From Clostridiales bacterium UBA1770 (GTDB taxonomy: Bacteria; Bacillota; Clostridia; Oscillospirales; CAG-272), in assembly GCA_002315325.1 (NCBI GenBank), contig DCGU01000099.1:815-29767 (forward strand): a stretch of DNA of 28,953 nucleotides. Direction: 5' to 3'. Positions 21,626 to 28,953 of this stretch are shown here, one piece after another. The notes beneath the pieces were generated by a model. That model worked only from the letters and a program-made list of their open reading frames with translations, was not told the DNA's origin and did no database searches. A program made the position numbers and the translations under genes. The first letter of the stretch is position 1. Each line of letters begins with the position of its first letter.

Positions 21626-24076
21626 ATGTCAAAGTATATCGAAAAAGCGGAGAAAATGTCCCTGCCTCTGGTTACGCTGCACGGCATCGTGGCTTTCCCC
21701 TCCGTCACCATCAATTTTGAAATTGAAGACGAAGCATCCGTCGCCGCGGTTGACGCCGCCGGCAATGACGGTTCTTTCGTATTTTTGTGTCCCATGACTA
21801 CCGTCCCCGGCAACACCGACAATGAAGAGCACGGCAAATTGTTCCGCGTCGGCACCGTTGCCCGTATCCGTCAGGCAGTTAAATCCGCCGACGGCGGCAT
21901 GCGCATTATTGCCGAAGGTTTATCCCGCGCCACACTGCTCGGCCGTCAGGAAATCGGCAAATACTGCCTTGCAGACGTATTGTGCCGCACCATTCAAATG
22001 CCTGACGAGGACAATTTGACGGTAAAATCATACATACGTGAAATGATTAAGACACTGGAACGTTTCGTCAAGGCCATGCCTGCCTCCTCCAATGACGTTT
22101 TGGCAACGGCAAAAAGCATTCGGACACCTGCCCTTCTGGCAGACTTCATTGCGTCCAACATTTTGCTGCATGCGGAAGACAAGCAAAAAGTGCTCGCCTG
22201 TTTCGACCCCATCAAACGAATGGAAACCGTTTTGATATTAATGGAAGAAGAATGTGAACTGCTCGACGTCGAGTCCGAAATTCACAGCCGCGTTCGCGAA
22301 GCCATCAACAAAAATCAAAAGGATTTTTATTTGCGCGAACAAATTCACATGATTCAGGACGAACTCGGTGAAGGCGACAGTGAAACCGAAACTTACCGTA
22401 AAAAGATTAAAGCGGCAAAACTGCCCCAAGAAGTGGAAGAAAAACTGCTGCACGAAAACGACCGTCTGTCCAAGACACCGTACGGATCGCCCGAGTCCTG
22501 CGTGTTGACCACGTATTTGGACACCTGTTTGGAAATTCCGTGGACGAAGAGCACCAAGGACAGAACCGACGTGGCAGCGGCCGCTAAAATACTGGACGAA
22601 GACCACGACGGTCTGGAAAAAATCAAACAGCGCATTTTGGAATATTTGGCCGTGCGTCAGTTGAATCCGGACCTAAAAAACCAAATGCTTTGCCTCGTCG
22701 GCCCTCCCGGCGTCGGCAAAACTTCCATTGCCATTTCCATTGCACGTGCCATGAAGCGTAAATACGTTCGCGTTTCTTTGGGCGGCGTTCGTGATGAGGC
22801 AGATATTCGCGGTCATCGCAAAACCTATATCGGCGCTATGCCCGGCCGTATCATCACGGCACTGACACAGGCAAAGGTGAACAATCCCCTGATTTTATTG
22901 GATGAAATCGATAAACTGACGCGTGACTCCCATGGGGACCCGGCCTCGGCTTTATTGGAAGTGCTGGACGGCGAACAGAACAAGTCATTCCGCGACCATT
23001 TCGTAGAATTGCCGTTTGACCTGTCCAATTGCGTCTTTATCGCAACGGCAAACACGCTGGAAACCATACCGAAACCATTGATTGACCGTATGGAAATCAT
23101 TGAGCTTGCCAGCTATACAAAGCGTGAAAAACTGGACATTGCCAAACATCATTTGCTGGAAAAGCAAATGAAGCGCCACGGTGTCAACCACCGCCAGCTG
23201 ACGGTAACCGACGGTGCCGTTACCGAGCTCATTGACTATTACACGCACGAGGCCGGCGTTCGTAATTTGGAACGCAATATCGCGGATTTGTGCCGCAAAG
23301 CAGCGCGCCGTATTTTGGAAGACAACAGTAAGAAAATCGTCATCGACACCACAGACGTCGCCGCTTTTTTGGGTCCGCGCAAATTGCTGCCCGACACTGT
23401 TGATCAGCAGGATGAAATCGGCACGGTCAACGGTCTTGCCTACACCGAAGCCGGCGGCAGTTTGCTCAAAGTTGAGGTTGCCGTACTGGAAGGTAACGGC
23501 AAGATTGAACTGACCGGTTCTCTCGGTGACGTGATGAAGGAATCCGCACGTATTGCCGTCAGTTACGTGCGTTCCATTGCCGCCCGCTACGGCATCCCCG
23601 CCGATTTTTATAAAACGAAGGATATTCACATTCATTTTCCGGAAGGCGCCGTACCAAAAGACGGCCCGTCGGCAGGCGTTACCATGGTAACGGCCCTTGT
23701 CAGTGCCCTGGCAGGAATTCCGGTACGTCACGACGTAGCCATGACCGGTGAAATCAGCCTGCGCGGTCACGTACTTGCCATCGGCGGCTTAAAAGAAAAA
23801 ACCATGGCCGCTTATTCCGCCGGTGCAAAGACCGTTATTATTCCCGCGGACAACGTCCCCGATTTGGAAGAAATTGATCCGCTCGCCAGAGAGAATCTGA
23901 CTTTTGTCCCCTGCAAAACCGCCGATGAGGTCCTGACACGCGCCCTTTGCCGCTGTCCGGATTCACCCGCGAAAGAAACCGAAACCAAGGCCGTTCCGAC
24001 AGAGCATCCTTTGCAAAGCGGTGCGGATGATTTGATGCGTACAAATGCAATTGCACAGGCCAAAGGTCATCAGTAA
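21626..24076 (+). CDS. lon: ATP-dependent protease Lon
   Basis: Encodes 816 residues. Lon is a cytoplasmic AAA+ serine protease that removes misfolded and regulatory proteins. The N-terminal substrate domain starts at SLPLVTLHGIVAFPS, followed by a helical region with REQIHMIQDELGEG. ATPase: Walker A GPPGVGKT (359-366), Walker B LILLDEIDK (422-430), sensor region FIATANT. Protease: the catalytic serine is S682 in PKDGPSAGV and the lysine K725 in GGLKEKTMAAYSAGAK. A polar C-terminal tail of about 40 residues is variable. AAAGG is about 7-11 nt upstream of ATG 21626. Two promoters and a structured leader suggest layered control. engB follows after 25 nt, as lonA-ysxC in Bacillus. Confidence 0.98.
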   Translation: MSKYIEKAEKMSLPLVTLHGIVAFPSVTINFEIEDEASVAAVDAAGNDGSFVFLCPMTTVPGNTDNEEHGKLFRVGTVARIRQAVKSADGGMRIIAEGLSRATLLGRQEIGKYCLADVLCRTIQMPDEDNLTVKSYIREMIKTLERFVKAMPASSNDVLATAKSIRTPALLADFIASNILLHAEDKQKVLACFDPIKRMETVLILMEEECELLDVESEIHSRVREAINKNQKDFYLREQIHMIQDELGEGDSETETYRKKIKAAKLPQEVEEKLLHENDRLSKTPYGSPESCVLTTYLDTCLEIPWTKSTKDRTDVAAAAKILDEDHDGLEKIKQRILEYLAVRQLNPDLKNQMLCLVGPPGVGKTSIAISIARAMKRKYVRVSLGGVRDEADIRGHRKTYIGAMPGRIITALTQAKVNNPLILLDEIDKLTRDSHGDPASALLEVLDGEQNKSFRDHFVELPFDLSNCVFIATANTLETIPKPLIDRMEIIELASYTKREKLDIAKHHLLEKQMKRHGVNHRQLTVTDGAVTELIDYYTHEAGVRNLERNIADLCRKAARRILEDNSKKIVIDTTDVAAFLGPRKLLPDTVDQQDEIGTVNGLAYTEAGGSLLKVEVAVLEGNGKIELTGSLGDVMKESARIAVSYVRSIAARYGIPADFYKTKDIHIHFPEGAVPKDGPSAGVTMVTALVSALAGIPVRHDVAMTGEISLRGHVLAIGGLKEKTMAAYSAGAKTVIIPADNVPDLEEIDPLARENLTFVPCKTADEVLTRALCRCPDSPAKETETKAVPTEHPLQSGADDLMRTNAIAQAKGHQ

Positions 24077-24101
24077 TAAATAAGGAGTCTGTTTAAGTAT
24101 T

Positions 24102-24719
24102 ATGGCAAACGCTTTACGGCTGCAGAACGCGACCCTGAAAATCAGTGCAGGATTGCCGAATCAATTCCCGGGTGATCCGATTCCCGGCGTTGCTTTTTCC
24201 GGCAGGTCAAACGTGGGGAAAAGTTCGCTGATCAACGTCCTGCTCGGCAGAAAAAGTCTGGCACGCGTCAGTTCGGCACCCGGCAAAACGATCACCGTTA
24301 ATTTCTACAGCGTAGACGGCGGTTTGTTTTTGATTGACCTGCCCGGCTACGGTTTTGCCAAACGGCCGCCGGAGGACAGAGCGCGTTGGTCGGCACTGAC
24401 CGACGGGTTCTTCACCAACAATAAAAATTTGGACCGCGTCTGTCTCGTTCTGCAATTGATTGATTTAAAAGTCGGTCCCACACAGGACGATTTGATGATG
24501 CTGGATTATTTAACGAAGACCGGTCTGCCGTTTGCCGTTGTCGCCACCAAAGCGGATAAGCTCAATAAAACGGATACGGCAAAAGCCATGGAGAGTTTAA
24601 AAAACAATCCGGCATTGGCCGCCGCACGGGATATTATCCCCTTCTCCGCACTGAACGGTACGGGAAAAAATGAAGTGTGGGCTGCCGTTTGTTCCGCCTG
24701 CAACGTTCGCGTGCAATAA
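24102..24719 (+). CDS. engB: Ribosome biogenesis GTPase EngB (YsxC/YihA)
   Basis: Encodes 205 residues. EngB is an essential GTPase in late 50S assembly. G motifs: VAFSGRSNVGKSSLINVLLG (G1), SSAPGKTITVNFY (G2 region, with Ala where Thr is usual before PGKT), LIDLPGYGFAK (G3), VVATKADKL (G4) and IIPFSALNGTGK (G5). An AGGAG site is upstream (24082-24086). It follows lon closely and is probably cotranscribed. Confidence 0.96.
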   Translation: MANALRLQNATLKISAGLPNQFPGDPIPGVAFSGRSNVGKSSLINVLLGRKSLARVSSAPGKTITVNFYSVDGGLFLIDLPGYGFAKRPPEDRARWSALTDGFFTNNKNLDRVCLVLQLIDLKVGPTQDDLMMLDYLTKTGLPFAVVATKADKLNKTDTAKAMESLKNNPALAAARDIIPFSALNGTGKNEVWAAVCSACNVRVQ

Positions 24720-24735
24720 TTTTTGGAAAGTATGA

Positions 24736-24762
24736 GCCGCCAAAGGCGGCATGGAGTTTTTT
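24736..24762 (+). promoter_or_regulatory. Hairpin and T-run over the M50 protease ribosome-binding site
   Basis: GCCGCC AAA GGCGGC (24736-24750) is a perfect 6-bp GC stem. It is followed by ATGGAG and a T6 run (24757-24762) just before ATG 24763. It could act as a weak terminator after engB, or keep the GGAG site accessible or buffered. Confidence 0.45.
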
Positions 24763-25467
24763 ATGCTTTTTGATTTACTTGGGAGCATGGGAGATGCGGA
24801 ATCGTTCAGAATAACACTGATCTCCCTGCTTTTATCCTTACCTGTTATTATGTTTTCCCTGTCGCTGCACGAAACGGCGCACGGGTACGTCGCCTGGAAA
24901 TGCGGCGACCCGACGGCACACAACCTCGGCAGACTGACGCTCAATCCCATCAAGCATCTGGACCCCATCGGCTTTTTGTGTATGATGGTGTTCGGCTTCG
25001 GCTGGGCAAAACCCGTCCCGGTCAACACACGGTACTTTAACAATCCCAAACGCGGTATGATTTTAACGGCCGCTGCAGGCCCCGCTTCCAATTTAATTAT
25101 GGGTATTATCAGTTCCGTCATCAGTGCATTGTTTATGGTACTGACCTATCGCGGCACATACTCATTGGCACTCTACGTCGTTTATTTACTGTTTTACTAC
25201 TGTGCCTTGATGAACTATATGCTGGCTATATTTAATATGATTCCCGTCCCGCCGTTCGACGGTTCGCGTATCATCATGGGTGTTTTACCGACCAACGTCT
25301 ATTTCAAGCTTATGAAACACGAACGCACCGTTATGTACGTATTGCTGGGGCTGCTGCTCCTTTGCTATTACGTGTTGGATTTTTCACCGTTTTCCTACCT
25401 TGCAAATCTTTTAGCCTACGTAACGCAAATCCCGTTCATCAATTTGTTTTCAAGCATTTTGCTTTAA
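24763..25467 (+). CDS. Site-2-protease family (M50) membrane metalloprotease
   Basis: Encodes 234 residues with about five to six hydrophobic segments. The zinc motif HETAH (in SLSLHETAHGYVAWKCGD) is in the first membrane region, and the third ligand is the Asp in IFNMIPVPPFDGSRII. GRLTLNPIKHLDPIGFL matches the YwhC/Rv-type subfamily, which lacks PDZ domains, unlike RseP. M50 proteases cut membrane-bound substrates; here none can be named. ATG 24763 is preferred to ATG 24751 because GGAG (24753-24756) lies 6 nt upstream of it. It sits between engB and scpA. Confidence 0.92.
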   Translation: MLFDLLGSMGDAESFRITLISLLLSLPVIMFSLSLHETAHGYVAWKCGDPTAHNLGRLTLNPIKHLDPIGFLCMMVFGFGWAKPVPVNTRYFNNPKRGMILTAAAGPASNLIMGIISSVISALFMVLTYRGTYSLALYVVYLLFYYCALMNYMLAIFNMIPVPPFDGSRIIMGVLPTNVYFKLMKHERTVMYVLLGLLLLCYYVLDFSPFSYLANLLAYVTQIPFINLFSSILL

Positions 25468-25518
25468 GTTTTCCGCTGTAATAAATAAGACAAGGACATT
25501 GCTTTCTTATCAATCATT

Positions 25519-26382
25519 ATGAAAAACGACAAGACAGAATTGGAAATCAATACAACGTCGGCAGCGGCGGCGGAAGCCGTAACCTATCGACTGAATCAGT
25601 TTGAAGGGCCGCTGGATCTTTTGCTGACCCTAATTTCCAAAAACAAAGTGGAAATCACCGATATACCCATATCTCTGATCTGCGACCAATATTTGGCCTA
25701 CATCACCGAGGCGCAAAATATGGACATGGACGTTGCGGCGGAATTTCTCGTGATGGCAAGCGAGTTGATGCTGATTAAGAGCAAGATGCTGCTGCCGCGC
25801 GATGAAAAGACGGAAGAAGACCCCAGAGCCGAACTGGCCGATGCCCTGCTGCGTTATCAGCAGGCCAAAGAGGCCGCCGGCAAAATGATGGGACTGTACG
25901 CCAAATTCAGCGCCCGTATGGTGAAAGATACCGATGAAATATCGCCCGACGTCACGTACGTTGCCGATCAGGACGTCACCGATCTGTGTGCCGCCGTCCG
26001 GCGCGTTATCGCGGCAAACGACGACAAACCGTTGGAAAAGCTGACCTTTGCCCCCATGATCAGCAAGCCGATTATCCCGGTTGAAGTGAAGATTGTCAAC
26101 ATTCTGCAGCACATGCAGTCATCTCCGACAGGACGTACGTCTCTCGGTGAACTGTTGGAAGAATCCGTCTCCCGCGCCGATATGATTGCCATATTTTTAG
26201 GCATTTTGGAACTGATTAAAATCAAACAGATTCTCATCGTTGATCACGGGGACGAATTCACTTCCCTGCACGGCACGAGGACCGAATTCATCATCAATGA
26301 TAACCCGCCCGTACCCGAGGACGAAACCACGGAAAACGGCAGTGAGACTACCGCGCCGGAAAACGACGCAGCGGAGGAATAA
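25519..26382 (+). CDS. scpA: Segregation and condensation protein A
   Basis: Encodes 287 residues. ScpA is the kleisin that bridges the SMC heads. N-terminal hallmark: RLNQFEGPLDLLLTLISKNK (residues 24-43), then VEITDIPISLICDQYLAYI and AAEFLVMASELMLIKSKMLL. The C-terminal winged helix includes RADMIAIFLGILELIKIKQI. The acidic tail after about residue 250 is extra and low in complexity. No convincing ribosome-binding site lies before ATG 25519 (AAGGA is 22 nt away), so the exact start is uncertain. scpB follows after 3 nt. Confidence 0.96.
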   Translation: MKNDKTELEINTTSAAAAEAVTYRLNQFEGPLDLLLTLISKNKVEITDIPISLICDQYLAYITEAQNMDMDVAAEFLVMASELMLIKSKMLLPRDEKTEEDPRAELADALLRYQQAKEAAGKMMGLYAKFSARMVKDTDEISPDVTYVADQDVTDLCAAVRRVIAANDDKPLEKLTFAPMISKPIIPVEVKIVNILQHMQSSPTGRTSLGELLEESVSRADMIAIFLGILELIKIKQILIVDHGDEFTSLHGTRTEFIINDNPPVPEDETTENGSETTAPENDAAEE

Positions 26383-26385
26383 AAC

Positions 26386-27042
26386 ATGACCGATACGAAT
26401 GAAATTAAAAACGAAGCGGCTGCGGCGGCAAACGAATCCCCGGCCGTAACCATACAAAACATTGAGGGCGCGCTGGAAGCCATTCTGTTTGCAGCAGGGT
26501 ATCCGATGGCCTATTCAAAGTTATCGGAGGTATTGGGGCTGTCCGTCAAAGACGTCAAAAAACTGTTGTCCCATATGTCCGAAGGATATGCCGACCGCGG
26601 CATTCAGCTGCTGTTTTTCCCGGACACCTGCCAGTTGGCTACCAAAGAAGAGTATCTGCCTTACATTCGCGAGGCACTCGGTATCAAAAAAGGCGGCAAC
26701 CTGTCCGCCTCCTCGATGGAAGTGCTGGCCGTCATCGCCTACAACCAGCCCGTGACGCGTTCCTACGTGGATACGGTGCGCGGCGTTGACAGTTCCTATG
26801 CCGTCAACTCGCTGTTGGATAAGGGACTGATTGCGGCGTGCGGCAGATTGGACGCACCGGGCCGTCCCATGTTGTATAACACAACCGATAAATTTCTGCG
26901 CGTCTTCGGCCTGTCAAGTTTGGAAGATCTTCCCGCTACGGAAGCACTCAGCGTAGCGGCGGAAACAGCACAGCAGGCACAGGAACCCGCAAAGGAAGAG
27001 GCTGAACCGTCCGGTGACGCCGTCGTTGTTCCCGGCGAATAA
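26386..27042 (+). CDS. scpB: Segregation and condensation protein B
   Basis: Encodes 218 residues. ScpB dimers bind ScpA and regulate the SMC complex through two winged-helix domains. IEGALEAILFAAGYPMAYSK opens the first; MEVLAVIAYNQPVTRSYVDT followed by VRGVDSSYAVNSLLDKGLIA and PMLYNTTDKFLRVFGLSSLE form the second. The glutamate/alanine-rich tail is variable. A GGAGG site overlaps the end of scpA (GCGGAGGAATAAAACATG), so the two are coupled. Confidence 0.97.
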   Translation: MTDTNEIKNEAAAAANESPAVTIQNIEGALEAILFAAGYPMAYSKLSEVLGLSVKDVKKLLSHMSEGYADRGIQLLFFPDTCQLATKEEYLPYIREALGIKKGGNLSASSMEVLAVIAYNQPVTRSYVDTVRGVDSSYAVNSLLDKGLIAACGRLDAPGRPMLYNTTDKFLRVFGLSSLEDLPATEALSVAAETAQQAQEPAKEEAEPSGDAVVVPGE

Positions 27043-27047
27043 ACGGT

Positions 27048-27716
27048 ATGCTTGCTTTGTATATTTGCGGCGGCATTTTGGTTTTGCTGCTGTGTATCGG
27101 GTCGATTCGCGGGTCATTGTGCGTCATTTGTCAGGACTTATCGAAAGTCAGTCTTGCCGTACGGGTCGGCGGAATCAAAATTTTCGCCCTGCCGACAGAT
27201 CCGACGCGTATCCGCATTTCCGATTATTCCCGTGCCGCTATGGAACGAAAAGCCAAACGGGCACAAAAGAAAAAGCGAAAAAAAGACAATAAGAAAACAA
27301 AAAAAGAAAAAAAGACTGCAGAACCGAGCAAAAAAGCCAAGGTACTGACGGGCGATACGCTGTCGCTGATTATCGCCATGGTGCAATCCGTTCTGTCGCG
27401 CTTGGGGCACAACGTCAAAATCGTCATTCACCGCTGGCATCTCGTTGTTGCGACAGACGACGCGGCCAAAACGGCGCTCCTGTATGCGGCGGCGCAAAAC
27501 GGAACGAACTTTCTGTTTGCCTTTTTGGACGAGACGTCACACGTTACGTTCCCCACGCAAAACACACCTTACGTAACGGCAGACTTCGGTGCGCAAAAAT
27601 GCGGTATTGATGCGGAGATTCGCATCTATATGCGCGTCGGACAGGCACTGCGGCTGCTGATTTGTACCGCCATTGATTTTTTGAAATACAAACAAAAACA
27701 GAAAAAGGAGGGCTGA
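27048..27716 (+). CDS. DUF2953 domain protein, membrane anchored
   Basis: Encodes 222 residues. Residues 1-20 are hydrophobic (MLALYICGGILVLLLCIGSI), probably one membrane anchor. A long lysine-rich stretch (about residues 67-98, starting near ERKAKRAQKKKRKK) separates the short N part from the C-terminal DUF2953 region, which has KIVIHRWHLVVATDDAAKTA and YAAAQNGTNFLFAF. In Bacillus the DUF2953 gene (ytfI) precedes ytfJ, and the same pairing is seen here with gerW. The function is unknown; a sporulation link is inferred from the partner only. It is 5 nt after scpB, with a weak ribosome-binding site. Confidence 0.82.
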   Translation: MLALYICGGILVLLLCIGSIRGSLCVICQDLSKVSLAVRVGGIKIFALPTDPTRIRISDYSRAAMERKAKRAQKKKRKKDNKKTKKEKKTAEPSKKAKVLTGDTLSLIIAMVQSVLSRLGHNVKIVIHRWHLVVATDDAAKTALLYAAAQNGTNFLFAFLDETSHVTFPTQNTPYVTADFGAQKCGIDAEIRIYMRVGQALRLLICTAIDFLKYKQKQKKEG

Positions 27717-27720
27717 CACC

Positions 27721-28212
27721 ATGTCGGCTGACAACAAATTACAGGATATTATCAAGACGTCCCTCGAAAGCATACGCACCGTAGTGGATGCCGATACCGT
27801 TATCGGTAAACCGATTGAGACACCGAACGGCACGACCGTTATTCCGGTATCCCGCGTATCCGTCGGCTTTGCTTCCGGCGGCTTGGATTATAACGGCAAA
27901 CACCATGAAAACGGCAAGGCGCCCAATTTCGGCGGCGGAGGCGGCACAGGCATGAGCGTCGTTCCGGTCGGTTTTCTTGTGTGCGACGCAACCGGCGGCG
28001 TATCCTTTATCAGCACCGAAGGCAGCAACTGCAAGGACCCCATTTGCCAGGTTGCTGAACTGATTGATAAAGCACCTTCCGCCATTGAAAAGATTAAGGA
28101 CACACTGGGTAAATTTGTCAAGAAGAAAAAGAAAAACACCGACGACGAGGTTGAAGTCACCGACCTTGAAACGCCGGACGAAACAACACAGGATGATTCC
28201 GTAAATGACTGA
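27721..28212 (+). CDS. gerW: GerW family sporulation protein (YtfJ)
   Basis: Encodes 163 residues. KLQDIIKTSLESIRTVVDAD, TVIGKPIETPNGTTVIPVSR and VSVGFASGGLDYN are typical, followed by a glycine-rich loop (FGGGGGTGMSVVPVGFLV). YtfJ is spore associated in Bacillus and needed for normal germination. The charged C-terminal tail (KKKKKNTDDEVEV) is variable. AAGGAGGG lies about 9 nt before ATG 27721. Its end overlaps the rluB start by 8 nt. Presence of this gene supports a spore-forming lineage but does not prove sporulation. Confidence 0.93.
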   Translation: MSADNKLQDIIKTSLESIRTVVDADTVIGKPIETPNGTTVIPVSRVSVGFASGGLDYNGKHHENGKAPNFGGGGGTGMSVVPVGFLVCDATGGVSFISTEGSNCKDPICQVAELIDKAPSAIEKIKDTLGKFVKKKKKNTDDEVEVTDLETPDETTQDDSVND

Positions 28213-28953
28213 AGATAATTCGTTAAGACTGCAAAAATACGTTGCCGACTGCGGCGTCATGTCAAGACGCGCCGCCGAGGCAGCCATTACAGAGGGCCGT
28301 ATTACCGTTAACGGGTCCCGCGCTGTCATTGGACAGAAAATTGATCCCGATCATGATGAGGTCAGAGTGGACGGTAAAGCCGTGTACCCTGCCCATGAAG
28401 ACAAAATATGCGTCATGCTGTACAAGCCGACCGGTGTCGTTTCCACGGCAGACGATGAAAAAGGGCGTCCCGTTGTGACCGATCTTGTCAATATCAACGG
28501 CCGCCGCCTGTATCCCGTGGGACGCTTGGACTTAAACTCCGAGGGTTTGATTCTTTTGACGGATGACGGCGACCTGACGCTGCAGCTGACGCATCCCCGT
28601 CACGAGATTCCGAAAATCTACCACGTCACGGTAAAAGGGCCCGTCAGCGCGGAACAGTTAAAATTGCTGCGCGCTCCGTTGGTAATAGATGGGTATAAGA
28701 TTCGCCCTGTAAAAACCGAAGTGTTGGAAACACCGACGTTTGAAAGAAATGCCACCGTACTGTGTATGACGCTGTTTGAAGGGCGCAACCGGCAAATCCG
28801 CAAAATGTGCGATATAGCCGGCGTTACCGTAACCAAACTGTGCCGCGTTGCCATCGGCAATCTCACGTTGGGACCGCTGAAACCCGGCAGATGGCGTTTG
28901 CTTTCCAAAAAGGAGACGGAATACCTAATGGTAACCTCTAAAAATTCACATCA
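28205..28953 (+). CDS. rluB: RsuA/RluB-type rRNA pseudouridine synthase, 3' end cut off
   Basis: An open frame from ATG 28205 runs to the window edge: 249 residues, no stop. The N-terminal S4 RNA-binding domain is LRLQKYVADCGVMSRRAAEA then ITEGRITVNG. The catalytic part has VMLYKPTGVVSTADD, VGRLDLNSEGLILLTDDGDL with the catalytic Asp of the GRLD motif, LTHPRHEIPKIYHVTVKG, and LFEGRNRQIRKMCD. RluB modifies U in helix 80/89 region of 23S rRNA; the exact site is inferred by family. Most of the protein is visible, since relatives are about 240-250 residues. It overlaps gerW, implying coupling. An AGGA site is inside gerW. Confidence 0.94.
   Translation, partial: MTEDNSLRLQKYVADCGVMSRRAAEAAITEGRITVNGSRAVIGQKIDPDHDEVRVDGKAVYPAHEDKICVMLYKPTGVVSTADDEKGRPVVTDLVNINGRRLYPVGRLDLNSEGLILLTDDGDLTLQLTHPRHEIPKIYHVTVKGPVSAEQLKLLRAPLVIDGYKIRPVKTEVLETPTFERNATVLCMTLFEGRNRQIRKMCDIAGVTVTKLCRVAIGNLTLGPLKPGRWRLLSKKETEYLMVTSKNSH

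Noticed and set aside
22985..23770. 261-codon minus-strand frame inside lon
   Set aside because: Shadow of the Lon ATPase and protease domains; no ribosome-binding site or homology.
1..28953. Mobile elements, CRISPR arrays, toxin-antitoxin or defence genes
   Set aside because: I found no transposase, integrase, spaced direct repeats or defence-family proteins; all large frames are housekeeping genes.

Overview
The window reads as a chromosomal housekeeping segment of a low-GC-phylum (Firmicutes/Bacillota) anaerobe, most likely a spore-forming Clostridia member close to Oscillospirales. The grounds are gene order (infC-rpmI-rplT, dprA-topA-trmFO, plsX-rnc-smc-ftsY, yhbY-nadD-yqeK-rsfS, lon-engB, scpA-scpB), a GerW/YtfJ sporulation protein, a DUF2953 protein, a clostridial-style aspartate kinase, and near-consensus sigma-A promoters with 17-bp spacers. 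Base composition looks balanced (about half GC). I see no mobile element, phage gene, CRISPR array, tRNA or rRNA.

Layout. 1-4473 is a set of small independent units: a truncated DUF1015 gene and the aspartate kinase gene lysC run divergently from overlapping promoters; MgtC and a HIT hydrolase are on the minus strand; a two-domain FkbM methyltransferase is on the plus strand. 4481-19843 is a long minus-strand run read from right to left: SpoU methyltransferase, dprA, topA, trmFO, plsX, rnc, smc, ftsY, rdgB, yhbY, nadD, yqeK, rsfS, and rpsU with its own consensus promoter. 19928-21060 is the infC-rpmI-rplT operon, also minus, with a leader, an attenuator-like hairpin and an ATC start codon for infC. 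21061-21625 is a divergent intergenic region of about 565 bp. It holds the infC promoter and leader, an inverted-repeat cluster, a strong plus-strand promoter, a candidate structured RNA of about 100 nt with no family I recognise, and a second promoter for lon. 21626-28953 is a plus-strand run: lon, engB, an M50 membrane protease, scpA, scpB, DUF2953, gerW and a truncated rluB.

Functional themes are chromosome organisation (the whole Smc-ScpA-ScpB condensin is encoded here, smc and scpAB on opposite strands), ribosome biogenesis and translation (IF3, L35, L20, S21, EngB, RsfS, YhbY, RNase III, TrmFO, SpoU, RluB), protein targeting and quality control (FtsY, Lon, M50), and nucleotide housekeeping (NadD, YqeK, RdgB, HIT).

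The items most worth a second look are the unidentified structured RNA in front of lon, the non-AUG infC start with its attenuator, a NadD whose HxGH motif has lost its second histidine, and a strong codon-junction bias: Asp/Asn/Tyr/His codons followed by Val almost always end in C, giving ACGT. No new multi-gene system was found; the novelty here is mainly regulatory and at base level.
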